Shown: positions 52,056 to 60,128 of the stretch, piece by piece
Layout: the number at the start of each line of letters is the position of its first letter
Numbering within the stretch: the first letter of the stretch is position 1
Assembly (NCBI GenBank): GCA_963838775.1
Contig: CAWISP010000026.1
Location: forward strand, 1-64,000
Reading direction: 5' to 3'
Source: Chersky-840 sp963838775
GTDB lineage: Bacteria; Actinomycetota; Acidimicrobiia; Acidimicrobiales; UBA8190
DNA length: 64,000 nt
Notes under the pieces: generated by a model
Told to the model about the DNA's origin: nothing
The model's input: only the letters and a program-made list of their open reading frames with translations
Databases searched by the model: none
Position numbers and translations under genes: made by a program

Positions 52056-52715
52056 TCAGCAGGCGAGAAGAACGGGGGCAGCTGCTTCGCGCTCGTCGAG
52101 GAATGCCCACCATGCTGCGGAGGCCGCGTCGGCGGCGTCACGAACATCGTCGGGGTTCGAAGCGAGGCGGGCCAGGGCCTCCACGATCCACGCGCCGTGG
52201 ACCTCGTCAGCCCCGGAGTGGACGTCCCAGAAGACCGTGCCGGCGTCGGTCATGCCGTAGCGCGCCCGCAACCCGTCCGCCTTCGAGGCCGCGATCTCCG
52301 AGGCTTGGACCTCGTATGCCGCCAGTGCCGCCAATGCCGCCACAGGCGACTCGTCTGCCACGGACGTGTACAGGTTCACCAATTCCGCCGTGGCGGGCGT
52401 GGCGTCGGCGTGTGTCGGCGCACCGGCGGCGGCGGCGAAGCCCTCGAACAATTCGAGATGCGGTGCGGGGACGCCGAGCTCGTCCTCGAGGTTGGCCTCC
52501 ACGAGGTCATGCGCCGTCGGATCGTCGATGCGCGCCACGACCCGCTCGAGCACGTCGGGAAGAACCGCCTCGAAGTGCCGGTACTGCGCTGCGTAGGCGG
52601 CCAGCTCGGCACGGTCGAGCGTTCCCGCCTCCCAACGGCGGTAGAAGGGGTGAGCGAGGAGGCGGCGGTCCCGGAGCACCTCGGCGAGGATGGCGTCGAC
52701 GTCGGTTCGGAGCAT
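52056..52715 (-). CDS. PqqC/TenA/CADD-like iron-containing redox protein
   Basis: A 219-residue all-helical protein of the haem-oxygenase-like fold. LAHPFYRRWEAGTLDRAELA, AAYAAQYRHFEAVLPDVLER, NLEDELG, VAALAALAAYEVQASEIAAS, VFWDVHSGADEVHGAWIVEA. Glu/His residues on these helices (YRHFEAVLP, EDELG, YEVQASEIA, DVHSGADEVH) resemble the metal ligands of CADD/para-aminobenzoate-synthase-like di-iron proteins rather than TenA thiaminase. Function unassigned; a redox role is inferred. ATG 52715. Confidence 0.78.
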   Translation of the reverse strand: MLRTDVDAILAEVLRDRRLLAHPFYRRWEAGTLDRAELAAYAAQYRHFEAVLPDVLERVVARIDDPTAHDLVEANLEDELGVPAPHLELFEGFAAAAGAPTHADATPATAELVNLYTSVADESPVAALAALAAYEVQASEIAASKADGLRARYGMTDAGTVFWDVHSGADEVHGAWIVEALARLASNPDDVRDAADAASAAWWAFLDEREAAAPVLLAC

Positions 52716-53062
52716 GCCCGGATCGTACCCGGTCTCCGGTGGCGGGACCGGTACCGCCCGGGCGGGAACCCGGGCCTGCACTACCGTCACATCCACACCG
52801 TGCCATCGAAACCGTGCTGTCGAAACCGTGCGGTCGAAACCGTGCGGTCGCAGTCGTGTCGTCGACACGGTGCTGTCGAAACCGTGTCGTCAACAATGAC
52901 GAACTCCACATGCGCGTCATCCAGATGACCGATGGGCACCGAAGACCTGTCGACCCCGGGACACGAATCGTGAACCCGGACCGTACCGATCGATTCCGAG
53001 TGCCTGGCGCACGAGCCCTGGTGGCGTCGAGCAGCAGAGGACTCCGGAGTGGAGGTTCCGAG
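52716..53062. other. 347-bp divergent intergenic region with 14-bp repeats
   Basis: Separates the PqqC-like gene (minus) and the Tat-signal gene (plus). It contains six tandem 14-bp units and otherwise no gene I can support. It must carry both promoters; I cannot place them with confidence. Confidence 0.5.
52806..52889. repeat. six tandem 14-bp repeats
   Basis: Units begin at 52806, 52820, 52834, 52848, 52862 and 52876. Three are TCGAAACCGTGCTG or TCGAAACCGTGCGG, one is TCGAAACCGTGTCG, and two are diverged. A partial seventh copy may follow at 52890. Because 14 is not a multiple of three and the block is intergenic, it is probably not coding. Regularly phased sites could bind a regulator. 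Confidence 0.9.
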
Positions 53063-53359
53063 ATGGCGGGAGTGAGCAGGCGCACCTTTCTGGGCCGGGG
53101 CTCGATGGCGGTGGCAGCCGCCGGAGTGCTGTCGTCGGTCCCGGGACTCTCCGGACTGCTCAGCGCCGGGGAGACCGAGGCACCGGCCGCCGACGCTTCG
53201 GTCGCCGGTGCCGACGCCGGCGCCGCCGATCTCTCCGAGCCTCTCGTGGCCCATGTCCGCGATCTCTCGACCGGCGAGATCAGCCTGTTCAACGGCACAC
53301 GAGAAGTGATCGTGCGCAACCCCCAACTCGCCAGCCAATTGGCACGCGCCGTCCGCTGA
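53063..53359 (+). CDS. small Tat-signal secreted protein
   Basis: A 98-residue exported protein. ATG 53063 is preceded by GGAGG at 8 bp. Twin-arginine signal VSRRTFLGRGSMAVAAAGV, then a linker rich in Ala, and a conserved-looking C-terminal 40 residues: LVAHVRDLSTGEISLFNGTR, EVIVRNPQLASQLARAVR. I recall similar short Tat proteins next to DUF4331 genes; no function is known to me. The DUF4331 gene starts 69 bp downstream, so co-expression is likely. Confidence 0.75.
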   Translation: MAGVSRRTFLGRGSMAVAAAGVLSSVPGLSGLLSAGETEAPAADASVAGADAGAADLSEPLVAHVRDLSTGEISLFNGTREVIVRNPQLASQLARAVR

Positions 53360-53428
53360 CCGAGAAGCACCCCGACCAACCGTTTCTCCGACACGTCAAG
53401 TAGCCCCTACGAACAACTGGAGTGAGCC

Positions 53429-54856
53429 ATGTCATCGCACCGTGAAGCGCCCGAGATCTCGAAGGACCCGGTCGCCGACAGCACCGACCTGTACGCGTTC
53501 GTGAGCCCCGACGAGCCCGACACCGTGACGATCATCGCCAACTACGTCCCTCTCGAGGGGCCTGACGGCGACCCGAACTTCTACGAGTTCGGCAACGACG
53601 TGCTCTACGCCATCAGTATCGACAACGACAACGACGGCGACGCCGACATCGTCTTCGAGTTCCAGTTCCAGACCCAGGTGACCGATCCGAACACGTTCCT
53701 GTACAACACCGGGCCGATCCAGTCGCTCACCGACCCGAACTGGAACCGTCGCCAGACCTACTCGGTGACGCGTGTCGACAACAGCCGCGGAGGGTCCCGG
53801 AACACGGTCCTGGGCACCGGGCTCGCCTGCCCACCGTGCAACATCGGGCCGCTGTCGACCCCTGACTACAACGCGCTGGCGGGCGCGGCGGTGCACACCC
53901 TGCCCAACGACGTCCGCGTGTTCGCCGGTCAGCGCGCCGAGGGCTTCTACGTCGACCTCGGAGCCATCTTCGACCTCGGCATCCTGCGGCCCTTCGAGGA
54001 GGCACACGCCACCTTCGGGCTCGCAAACACCGGTCTGGGCCAGATGGCGGCGGGGGTCAACTCGACCAAGGGCCTCAACGTCCACAGCATCGCCATTCAA
54101 CTGCCCAAGAGCGAGCTCGGGAGCAACTGGGGCAGGAACCAATCGTCGTCCAACTCGGTCATCGGCATGTGGACCTCGGCCTACCGCCAGAAGGTCCGCG
54201 TGCGCGAGGACTTCGGTGAGCATTTCTGCACGGGCCCCTACGTCCAGGTGTCACGTCTGGGCAACCCGCTCGTGAACGAAGTGCTGATCCCGATGGGCAA
54301 GAAGGACTACTGGAACTCCCAGGCGCCCGCCGGCGACAGCCAGTTCGCGTCCTTCTACTCGAACCCGCAGCTGGCCCAGCTCCTCCCGGTCCTCTACCCC
54401 GGCGTCTTCCCGAACCTGGCGAAGTACAACGCGGGGCCACCGGCACCCAACCGCGCCGACCTCGTCGCCATCCTCCTCACGGGTATTCCACCCGGGCTCA
54501 TCGCGGGGTTCCAGAACTTCACGGGGACGACGCAGGCCGACATGCTCCGCCTCAACATGGCGATCCCCCCGTCGAAGAGCCCGGAGAACACGGGGCTGCT
54601 CGGCAACGACGTCGCCGGCTTCCCCAACGGCCGGCGGGTGTTCGACGACGTGGTCACCATCGAGCTGCGCTGCCTGGCCGGTGCGGTCCTGAAGCTGGTG
54701 GACCCGTCGTTCTCGCCCGACGGCGCCGCCAGTGCCATCAACGAGGGCCTCACGACGAATGCCGCCGACCTCAGCGCCATGGGCACCGAGAACTACCTCT
54801 CCTCGTTCCCGTACCTCGGGGTGCCCCACAGCGGCTTCTTGGTCCCGGCGAGTTGA
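53429..54856 (+). CDS. DUF4331 domain-containing protein
   Basis: A 475-residue protein with the DUF4331 hallmark N-terminus SSHREAPEISKDPVADSTDL. Further family features: VTIIANYVPLEGPDGDPNFY, IDNDNDGDADIVFEFQF, RVFAGQRAEGFYVDLGAIFD, NVHSIAIQLPKSEL, VSRLGNPLVNEVLIPMGKKD, and FPNGRRVFDDVVTIELRCLA. The acidic DNDNDGDAD loop looks calcium-binding. No signal peptide of its own is visible, though homologues are often exported. Function unknown. The next gene overlaps its stop codon by 4 bp. Confidence 0.9.
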   Translation: MSSHREAPEISKDPVADSTDLYAFVSPDEPDTVTIIANYVPLEGPDGDPNFYEFGNDVLYAISIDNDNDGDADIVFEFQFQTQVTDPNTFLYNTGPIQSLTDPNWNRRQTYSVTRVDNSRGGSRNTVLGTGLACPPCNIGPLSTPDYNALAGAAVHTLPNDVRVFAGQRAEGFYVDLGAIFDLGILRPFEEAHATFGLANTGLGQMAAGVNSTKGLNVHSIAIQLPKSELGSNWGRNQSSSNSVIGMWTSAYRQKVRVREDFGEHFCTGPYVQVSRLGNPLVNEVLIPMGKKDYWNSQAPAGDSQFASFYSNPQLAQLLPVLYPGVFPNLAKYNAGPPAPNRADLVAILLTGIPPGLIAGFQNFTGTTQADMLRLNMAIPPSKSPENTGLLGNDVAGFPNGRRVFDDVVTIELRCLAGAVLKLVDPSFSPDGAASAINEGLTTNAADLSAMGTENYLSSFPYLGVPHSGFLVPAS

Positions 54857-55342
54857 CGGTGGGCTCGGGCCCCGACCACCGCCATCACGAGGCCGCCCAC
54901 CAAAAGCACGCGCACCATGGCGGTCATCACGCCGATCACCACGCCAGCGGCCCGGGGACCGAAGGGTCCCTGGGCCCGAGCGGCGCGGCGAGTGTCGTGC
55001 TCGACATCGGTCCCCACGCCGGCGCCCTCGTGCTGTACACGAGCGAAGGCCTGGCCGGGGCGGAGATCGAGATCCGCCCCGGTGACGGGCCCTGGCTCGG
55101 GGCACACACGGCCGTGCGCCAACGGCACGTCGGAGGCCGCGTGCCTCTACGCAGGGGTCTTCGGATCTCTCGCCCCCGGCGCCTACTCGCTCCGTCTCAA
55201 AGGGGGCGGCCCGGGGTCGTTCGATCTCACCCTCGAGGTCCCGGCCGGTCGAGTCACCGAGGCGGTGATCCCTTCGGCGGTTGCCGCCGGGGACGCGCCC
55301 CCCGTCCCTCCGGCGCAGCTCTCGGGCGTTCCGCTCGGCTAA
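54853..55342 (+). CDS. His-rich conserved protein coupled to DUF4331 (frameshifted)
   Basis: TTG 54853 overlaps the DUF4331 stop (TTGA). Residues 8-31 are extraordinarily His-rich (DHRHHEAAHQKHAHHGG and HHADHHASG), then a compact beta domain: SVVLDIGPHAGALVLYTSEG, LAGAEIEIRPGDGPW, and, after a frame change, LYAGVFGSLAPGAYSLRLKG. The break is a CC pair at 55144-55145; removing one C gives RHVGGRVLYAGVFGSL and 162 residues in all. The beta domain matches a conserved actinobacterial protein of unknown function, sometimes labelled phospholipase. The His tail suggests metal binding (nickel, zinc or copper), an inference from composition. Confidence 0.72.
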
Positions 55343-55486
55343 GGCCTGCGGCGCGGGCACAATAGGAGGCATACCGGGTCCGAACCTGCCGCGCACCAAG
55401 CACGAAGCACGAAGCTCGAGGTCGCAGCTTTCTACTCGGACGGAGACGACAACGCAGCCGCTACCCGAGCCCCGTGAGGAGGGTCG

Positions 55487-56980
55487 TTGAGCGAGACCTT
55501 CGACCCGGACGCCACCTCGGAGCCGCCCGAGCAGTGTCGTGTCCCGGAGTCCCCGTCCGGTTCCCCCGATCCCTCAGCGGCACCCCCACCACCGCCACCG
55601 CCCCCACCACCGCCACCGCCCTCACCCCCGCCACCGCCGCCGGGCGGTCCCGGATTTCTGCCGCCCTCCTGGGCTCCGTATCCTCCCGGCTCCGGCTATC
55701 CGGGCCCAACCGGATTCGGCTATCCCGACGTGTGGGCCACCCAACCCACCGAGGGGGCAGGCGGGTCAGGCGGCGGTGACGGTGGCCTCCCCCCCGGGTC
55801 TCAGGGTCCGTGGGGCACCACGCCCACCCCGCAACCGTGGGACGGGGGCGGGCATTGGGCGCCGGGGCAATGGGGTGGCCCACCCATCTGGCTGCCCCCG
55901 CGCCAACCCACTCGCAACCGCCCGCTGCACGTCCTGACCGTGGCCGCCCTCGTCACCCTCGTCGCCCTCCTCGGCGTCTTCGTGGGACGCACCATGCACG
56001 ACGACGCGGGGTCGGGCTCGCCCCTCATTACGCTCCCTCCGCCGGGCGCATCGGACACCGGCACCATCGCGTCCAGGGTGGACCCCGGGGTCGTGGACAT
56101 CACCACACGACTCGGGTACCAGGGTGGCGAGGCGGCCGGCACCGGCATGGTCCTCGACACCTCGGGTGAGGTCCTCACCAACAATCACGTCATCGACGGC
56201 GCCACGAGCATCAACGTCACCGACGTCGGCAACGGGGACACCTATACGGCAACGGTCGTGGGCACCGACAAGACCCAGGACATCGCGGTGCTGAAGCTGG
56301 AGGGCGCCTCGGGGTTGAGGACGGTGAACGTCGGGAACTCCTCCTCGCTCGCCGTCGGTAACACGGTGACGGCGATCGGCAATGCCGGGGGCGTGGGAGG
56401 CACACCCAGCGTGGCCGCAGGCCACGTGACCGACCTCGATCAGGCGATCACCGCCAGCGACGAGTCCGACAACAGCACCGAACAGCTGACCGGGCTCATC
56501 CAAACCGATGCCGCCCTCAGGCCGGGGGACTCGGGCGGGCCCCTCGTCAACGCCGCGGGCGTGGTGATGGGCATCGACACGGCGGCGTCGAGCGGGTTCC
56601 AGTTCCAAGCCGGCACAGAGGGATTCGCCATCCCGATCAACCAGGGCCTGTCCATCGCCAGGCAGATCATGGCCGGACAGGCGTCGGACACGGTGCACAT
56701 CGGAGCGGCCGCGCTCATCGGCGTCGTGGTGGACAACGCCTCGTCCAACTCGGGCGCGGGCATCCTCACCGTCGAGACGGGCACCCCCGCCGACAATGCG
56801 GGCCTCGTACCCGGGGACGTGATCGATTCTCTGGCCGGTCAGAGCGTGCACAGCGCCTCGGGCCTGACCGACATCGTGCAGCGACACCACCCCGGGCAGA
56901 AGGTGACACTGGGTTGGGTCGACACATCGGGGAAACAGCAGAGCACCACCATCGATTTCGCCACCGGCCCCGCGGCATGA
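55487..56980 (+). CDS. HtrA/DegP-like trypsin-type serine protease with PDZ
   Basis: Membrane-anchored quality-control protease, 497 residues. Start TTG 55487 follows GAGGAGG. Cytoplasmic tail about 1-145 is Pro/Gly-rich, including a long poly-Pro run. Transmembrane helix about 149-167 (VLTVAALVTLVALLGVFVG). Protease domain about 190-390: His in VLTNNHVIDGA, Asp in TQDIAVLKLEG, Ser in ALRPGDSGGPLVN. PDZ domain about 405-490 with GAGILTVETGTPADNAGLVP and GDVIDSLAGQSV. Catalytic triad complete. It cleaves misfolded or regulatory envelope proteins. Confidence 0.93.
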   Translation: MSETFDPDATSEPPEQCRVPESPSGSPDPSAAPPPPPPPPPPPPPSPPPPPPGGPGFLPPSWAPYPPGSGYPGPTGFGYPDVWATQPTEGAGGSGGGDGGLPPGSQGPWGTTPTPQPWDGGGHWAPGQWGGPPIWLPPRQPTRNRPLHVLTVAALVTLVALLGVFVGRTMHDDAGSGSPLITLPPPGASDTGTIASRVDPGVVDITTRLGYQGGEAAGTGMVLDTSGEVLTNNHVIDGATSINVTDVGNGDTYTATVVGTDKTQDIAVLKLEGASGLRTVNVGNSSSLAVGNTVTAIGNAGGVGGTPSVAAGHVTDLDQAITASDESDNSTEQLTGLIQTDAALRPGDSGGPLVNAAGVVMGIDTAASSGFQFQAGTEGFAIPINQGLSIARQIMAGQASDTVHIGAAALIGVVVDNASSNSGAGILTVETGTPADNAGLVPGDVIDSLAGQSVHSASGLTDIVQRHHPGQKVTLGWVDTSGKQQSTTIDFATGPAA

Positions 56981-57038
56981 CGAACCTGTCGACTCGACCC
57001 TGACGCCCGCTCGGCCCGACCGGGACGAACCGGCCACG

Positions 57039-57677
57039 ATGCGTCAGGATGACCCGGTGCCGAGAGCTGATTCGAAGGCGACACCTCCGACGGCGGCCAA
57101 GACACGGGCGCACGGCGTGGCCGGCCTCGTGCTCGCCCCCGGGGCCAGCGCCGGTCGCGATCAACCCGCGCTGGTCGCCATCGACGAGTCCGTGTCGGCG
57201 TCGGATGTGCGCGTCGAACGTATCGACTTCCCCTACCGACTGGCGGGCCGGCGCGCCCCGGACAAACCTGCGGTGCTCGTGGCCAGCGTGGCCGACGCCG
57301 CCGCGGCCCTGGCCCGCACCCTGCATGTCGCGCCCCGCCGGATCGCTCTGGGAGGACGTTCCATGGGCGGGCGCGTGTGCTCGATGGCGGTCGCCGACGG
57401 TCTGTGGGCGGCGGCCCTCGTCCTGGTCAGCTACCCCCTGCACCCCCCGGGCAAGCCCGACCGGCTGCGCACCGAGCATTTCAGGGTGCTCGAGGTGCCC
57501 TGCCTGTTCGTCTCCGGCACCCGTGACGCCTTCGGTTCCCCCGAGGAGCTCGAAACCGCTACCGCGGCCATCCCCGGGCCCGTGACGCACGTCTGGATCG
57601 AGGGCGGAGACCATGGCCTGCGGGGCAAGGACTCCCAGGTGGCAGGCCTTGTGGGCGAGTGGCTCCTGGCTCTGTGA
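57039..57677 (+). CDS. alpha/beta family hydrolase (TEX30/KANL3-like)
   Basis: A 212-residue hydrolase. VAGLVLAPGASAGRDQPALV at the N-terminus, nucleophile IALGGRSMGGRVCSM (GRSMGG), acid in LFVSGTRDAFGSPEEL and His in IEGGDHGLRG. This order is typical of the small dienelactone-hydrolase-like family annotated alpha/beta family hydrolase. ATG 57039 or GTG 57057 could be the start. Substrate unknown. Confidence 0.85.
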   Translation: MRQDDPVPRADSKATPPTAAKTRAHGVAGLVLAPGASAGRDQPALVAIDESVSASDVRVERIDFPYRLAGRRAPDKPAVLVASVADAAAALARTLHVAPRRIALGGRSMGGRVCSMAVADGLWAAALVLVSYPLHPPGKPDRLRTEHFRVLEVPCLFVSGTRDAFGSPEELETATAAIPGPVTHVWIEGGDHGLRGKDSQVAGLVGEWLLAL

Positions 57678-57770
57678 CCGGACTCGGGCTCGGCCCGGCC
57701 CATTGTGGCGGCGTTTCCGGCAGCCCACGCGAGGCTTCACTGCACAGCGCCGAACGCCGATGAATCTCCG

Positions 57771-58745
57771 ATGCGTCGTCGTGAGATTGGCTTCACGGCG
57801 TCCCCAGCTCGCCCTCGACACGCCCGCTCCCGGCCCCGGATCGGGACCCGCACCGCGGTCGTGGTCGGTGCCGTCGCCACCCCTGTGCTCCTGATGCTGG
57901 GCATGACCGGATCGGGGAGTGCCGACGCCGCTTTCGCCGCCACGACGACGGTGCGGCCCGGTGACACGCTGAGCGCCATCGCCACGCGCTACGGCACCAC
58001 GGTGGCGGCACTCGCCGCTGCCAACGGGGTCACCAACCCGAACCAGATCTTCGCCGGCGCCACGATCAAGATCCCGAGCCCGGTCACCGCCGCGGCGCCG
58101 AGCCCGGCGCCAACTGCGGTGGTTCCCTCCACCACGTTCGTGGTCGTGCGCAACGGCGACACGCTGAGCTCCATCGCAGCGCGCTACGCCACGACCGTGT
58201 CCGCGCTGGTGTCGGTCAACAAGATCGCCAATCCCAATGTCGTCTTCGCCGGGGCACATCTCGTGCTGCCCGGAACGGCACTCCCACCGGGTTGGGGCCC
58301 GGGGGGCCCGCTCCCGGCGTCGCTCCTGGCGCATCCCGATCGCATGGCGCTGCGCCCCGCCTTCCTGAGCGCAGCCACCGCGTCGGGGGTGGCGCCGAGC
58401 CTGCTCGAGGCGCTGTGCTGGTGGGAATCGGGGTGGCAGCCCAACACCACATCGTCGACGGGCGCCATCGGCGTGTGCCAACTCGAGCCGTCCACGGTCA
58501 ACTACGCCCGTACGGTGCTGTTGCGCAACGCCACCCTCGACCCCCGTGTGGCATCGGACAACATCGCCATGGCCGGCGCGTACCTCCACGACCTGACCGT
58601 GCGCGACGGCGGCAACGTCCGCCTCGCCGTGGCCGCGTACTACCAGGGTCTGAGCTCGGTCCAGGGCAAGGGGCAATTGGCTTCCACCCAGAACTACGTC
58701 ACGGGTATCCTCAACTACGCCGCGATCTTCGCCCGGGCGGGCTGA
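57771..58745 (+). CDS. LysM peptidoglycan-binding lytic transglycosylase
   Basis: Cell-wall hydrolase of 324 residues, starting at ATG 57771. An N-terminal basic stretch and a hydrophobic segment (VVVGAVATPVLLMLGMTGSG) form an export signal. Two LysM domains: TVRPGDTLSAIATRYGTTVA and VVRNGDTLSSIAARYATTVS, each ending FAGATIKIP or FAGAHLVLP. The transglycosylase domain follows: LLEALCWWESGWQPNTTSST with the catalytic Glu, GAIGVCQLEPST and LAVAAYYQGLSSVQG. It cuts glycan strands during growth or division. The 3' end runs into a 17-bp tandem repeat. Confidence 0.92.
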   Translation: MRRREIGFTASPARPRHARSRPRIGTRTAVVVGAVATPVLLMLGMTGSGSADAAFAATTTVRPGDTLSAIATRYGTTVAALAAANGVTNPNQIFAGATIKIPSPVTAAAPSPAPTAVVPSTTFVVVRNGDTLSSIAARYATTVSALVSVNKIANPNVVFAGAHLVLPGTALPPGWGPGGPLPASLLAHPDRMALRPAFLSAATASGVAPSLLEALCWWESGWQPNTTSSTGAIGVCQLEPSTVNYARTVLLRNATLDPRVASDNIAMAGAYLHDLTVRDGGNVRLAVAAYYQGLSSVQGKGQLASTQNYVTGILNYAAIFARAG

Positions 58746-58807
58746 CACTCGGGAGCCCGCTGACACTCGGAGCCCGCTGACACTCGGAGCCCGCTGACAC
58801 TCGGAGG
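58741..58807. repeat. four tandem copies of a 17-bp unit at a gene 3' end
   Basis: Units GCTGACACTCGGAGCCC at 58759 and 58776, preceded by an 18-bp variant at 58741 and followed by a partial copy at 58793. The first copy contains the TGA stop of the transglycosylase gene; each later copy repeats a TGA. Function unknown; slippage product or regulatory spacer. Confidence 0.9.
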
Positions 58808-58853
58808 AGGCGGGGGGCGACGTCACCCAGGGGCGGCGCTCTATCCTCGCCGC

Positions 58854-60128
58854 ATGAACCCTGACGGGGATCTCGCCCCGTTCGCGACCGCCGGCGGGGA
58901 TGTCGCTCCGATCGCACCCGATGGGCTCCACGCCGCCCTCCGACCTTTCGGCGTGAGCCGCCTCCTGCCTCGGGCCGCCTACGTCGAGCCGTCCGTGTTC
59001 GACTGGGAGATGCGCCACTTCTTCCGGGGGGGATGGATGGCTGTGGCCCGCAGCGACGAGGTGGCGAATGCCGGCGACCAACGGGCCCAATCGGTGGGAG
59101 GGGCCGGGGTGCTGTTGGTGCGGGCCGACGACGGCCGGTTGCGCGCCTTCGCCAACGTGTGCCGGCACCGGGGCCACGAATTGCTGCCGTGCGGTGGTTC
59201 CCGCCGTCTGCACATCATCGTGTGCCCGTACCACTCGTGGTCGTATCGTCTCGACGGGTCGTTGCGGAACGCGCCCCGCTTCGACGAGTGGGACGGCTTT
59301 GTGCCCGAGGAGAACGGACTCGTCGAGCTGCCGACCGAGGAGTGGCTGGGACTGGTCTTCGTCGCCACCCGCCCGGGCGCTGCGCCGCTGCGCGAGCACT
59401 TCGCCGAGCTCGAGAACTTCGTCGCCGCCTACGAGCCCGAGCGCCTCGCGGTGGGTGCTCGTCACGACTACGTGGTTCAAGCCAACTGGAAGGTCCTCAT
59501 CGAGAACTATCAGGAGTGCTACCACTGCCCCACGATCCATCCCCAGCTCTGTGTCGTGAGCCCACCGCGCAGCGGGGAGAACTACACGGTGGCCGGCGCC
59601 GGAGCCTGGATCGGGGGTTGGATGGCACTGCGCGACGGGGTCGAGACGATGTCGATCAGCGGGAAGAGCGACGGCACCGTGTTCCGTGGCCTCGACGCCG
59701 GCAAGAGACACGAGGTGCTCTATCTCGTGCTGTTCCCGAACGTACTGCTGAGCCTGCACCCCGACTACGTCATGGCGCACCTGCTCACCCCTCTCGGGCC
59801 CGATCGCACCGCCGTCAGCTGCAGCTGGTCGTTCTCCCCCGAGGATCTCGAGCGGGCGGAATTCGACCCGTCGTATGCCGTCGACTTCTGGGACATCACC
59901 AACCGCCAGGACTTCTCGGCGTGCGAGTCCGTCCAACGGGGACTGCGCTCCGAGCACTGGGTGCCCGGCGTCCTCGCCCCTGACGAGGACGGTGTCTACC
60001 AATTCGTCACCATGGTGGCGCGCGCCTATCTGGGCCTGGCCGTGCGCGCCGACCCGGGGTCGTCGTCGACGTGCGGACAAGGCCCCGGTGCGGTGAAGTC
60101 CACCACCGGGCTCCGAGGAGGAAACTGA
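58854..60128 (+). CDS. Rieske oxygenase alpha subunit, candidate demethylase
   Basis: Oxygenase of 424 residues. Rieske site VCRHRGHELLPCG (Cys-x-His) and IVCPYHSWSYRLDGSL (Cys-x2-His). Mononuclear iron motif NYQECYHCPTIHPQL with two His, preceded by QANWKVLIE. Layout fits the glycine-betaine/carnitine/aromatic O-demethylase branch of alpha subunits. Its stop overlaps the mycothiol-dependent formaldehyde dehydrogenase start by 1 bp (TGATG). Rieske demethylases release formaldehyde, so I infer N- or O-demethylation; no reductase gene is adjacent. Confidence 0.88.
   Translation: MNPDGDLAPFATAGGDVAPIAPDGLHAALRPFGVSRLLPRAAYVEPSVFDWEMRHFFRGGWMAVARSDEVANAGDQRAQSVGGAGVLLVRADDGRLRAFANVCRHRGHELLPCGGSRRLHIIVCPYHSWSYRLDGSLRNAPRFDEWDGFVPEENGLVELPTEEWLGLVFVATRPGAAPLREHFAELENFVAAYEPERLAVGARHDYVVQANWKVLIENYQECYHCPTIHPQLCVVSPPRSGENYTVAGAGAWIGGWMALRDGVETMSISGKSDGTVFRGLDAGKRHEVLYLVLFPNVLLSLHPDYVMAHLLTPLGPDRTAVSCSWSFSPEDLERAEFDPSYAVDFWDITNRQDFSACESVQRGLRSEHWVPGVLAPDEDGVYQFVTMVARAYLGLAVRADPGSSSTCGQGPGAVKSTTGLRGGN

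Noticed and set aside
49496..52715. Complete NHEJ locus with Ku
   Set aside because: The gene next to LigD is a PqqC/TenA-like helical protein, not Ku; no Ku-like sequence is seen elsewhere in the window.
52806..52889. Possible CRISPR array or coding repeat
   Set aside because: No spacers between 14-bp units; the period is not a multiple of three and no supported gene covers it.
57678..57770. c-di-AMP riboswitch before the LysM transglycosylase
   Set aside because: Such riboswitches often precede actinobacterial wall hydrolases, but the 93-bp gap is short and I cannot find the conserved motif set.
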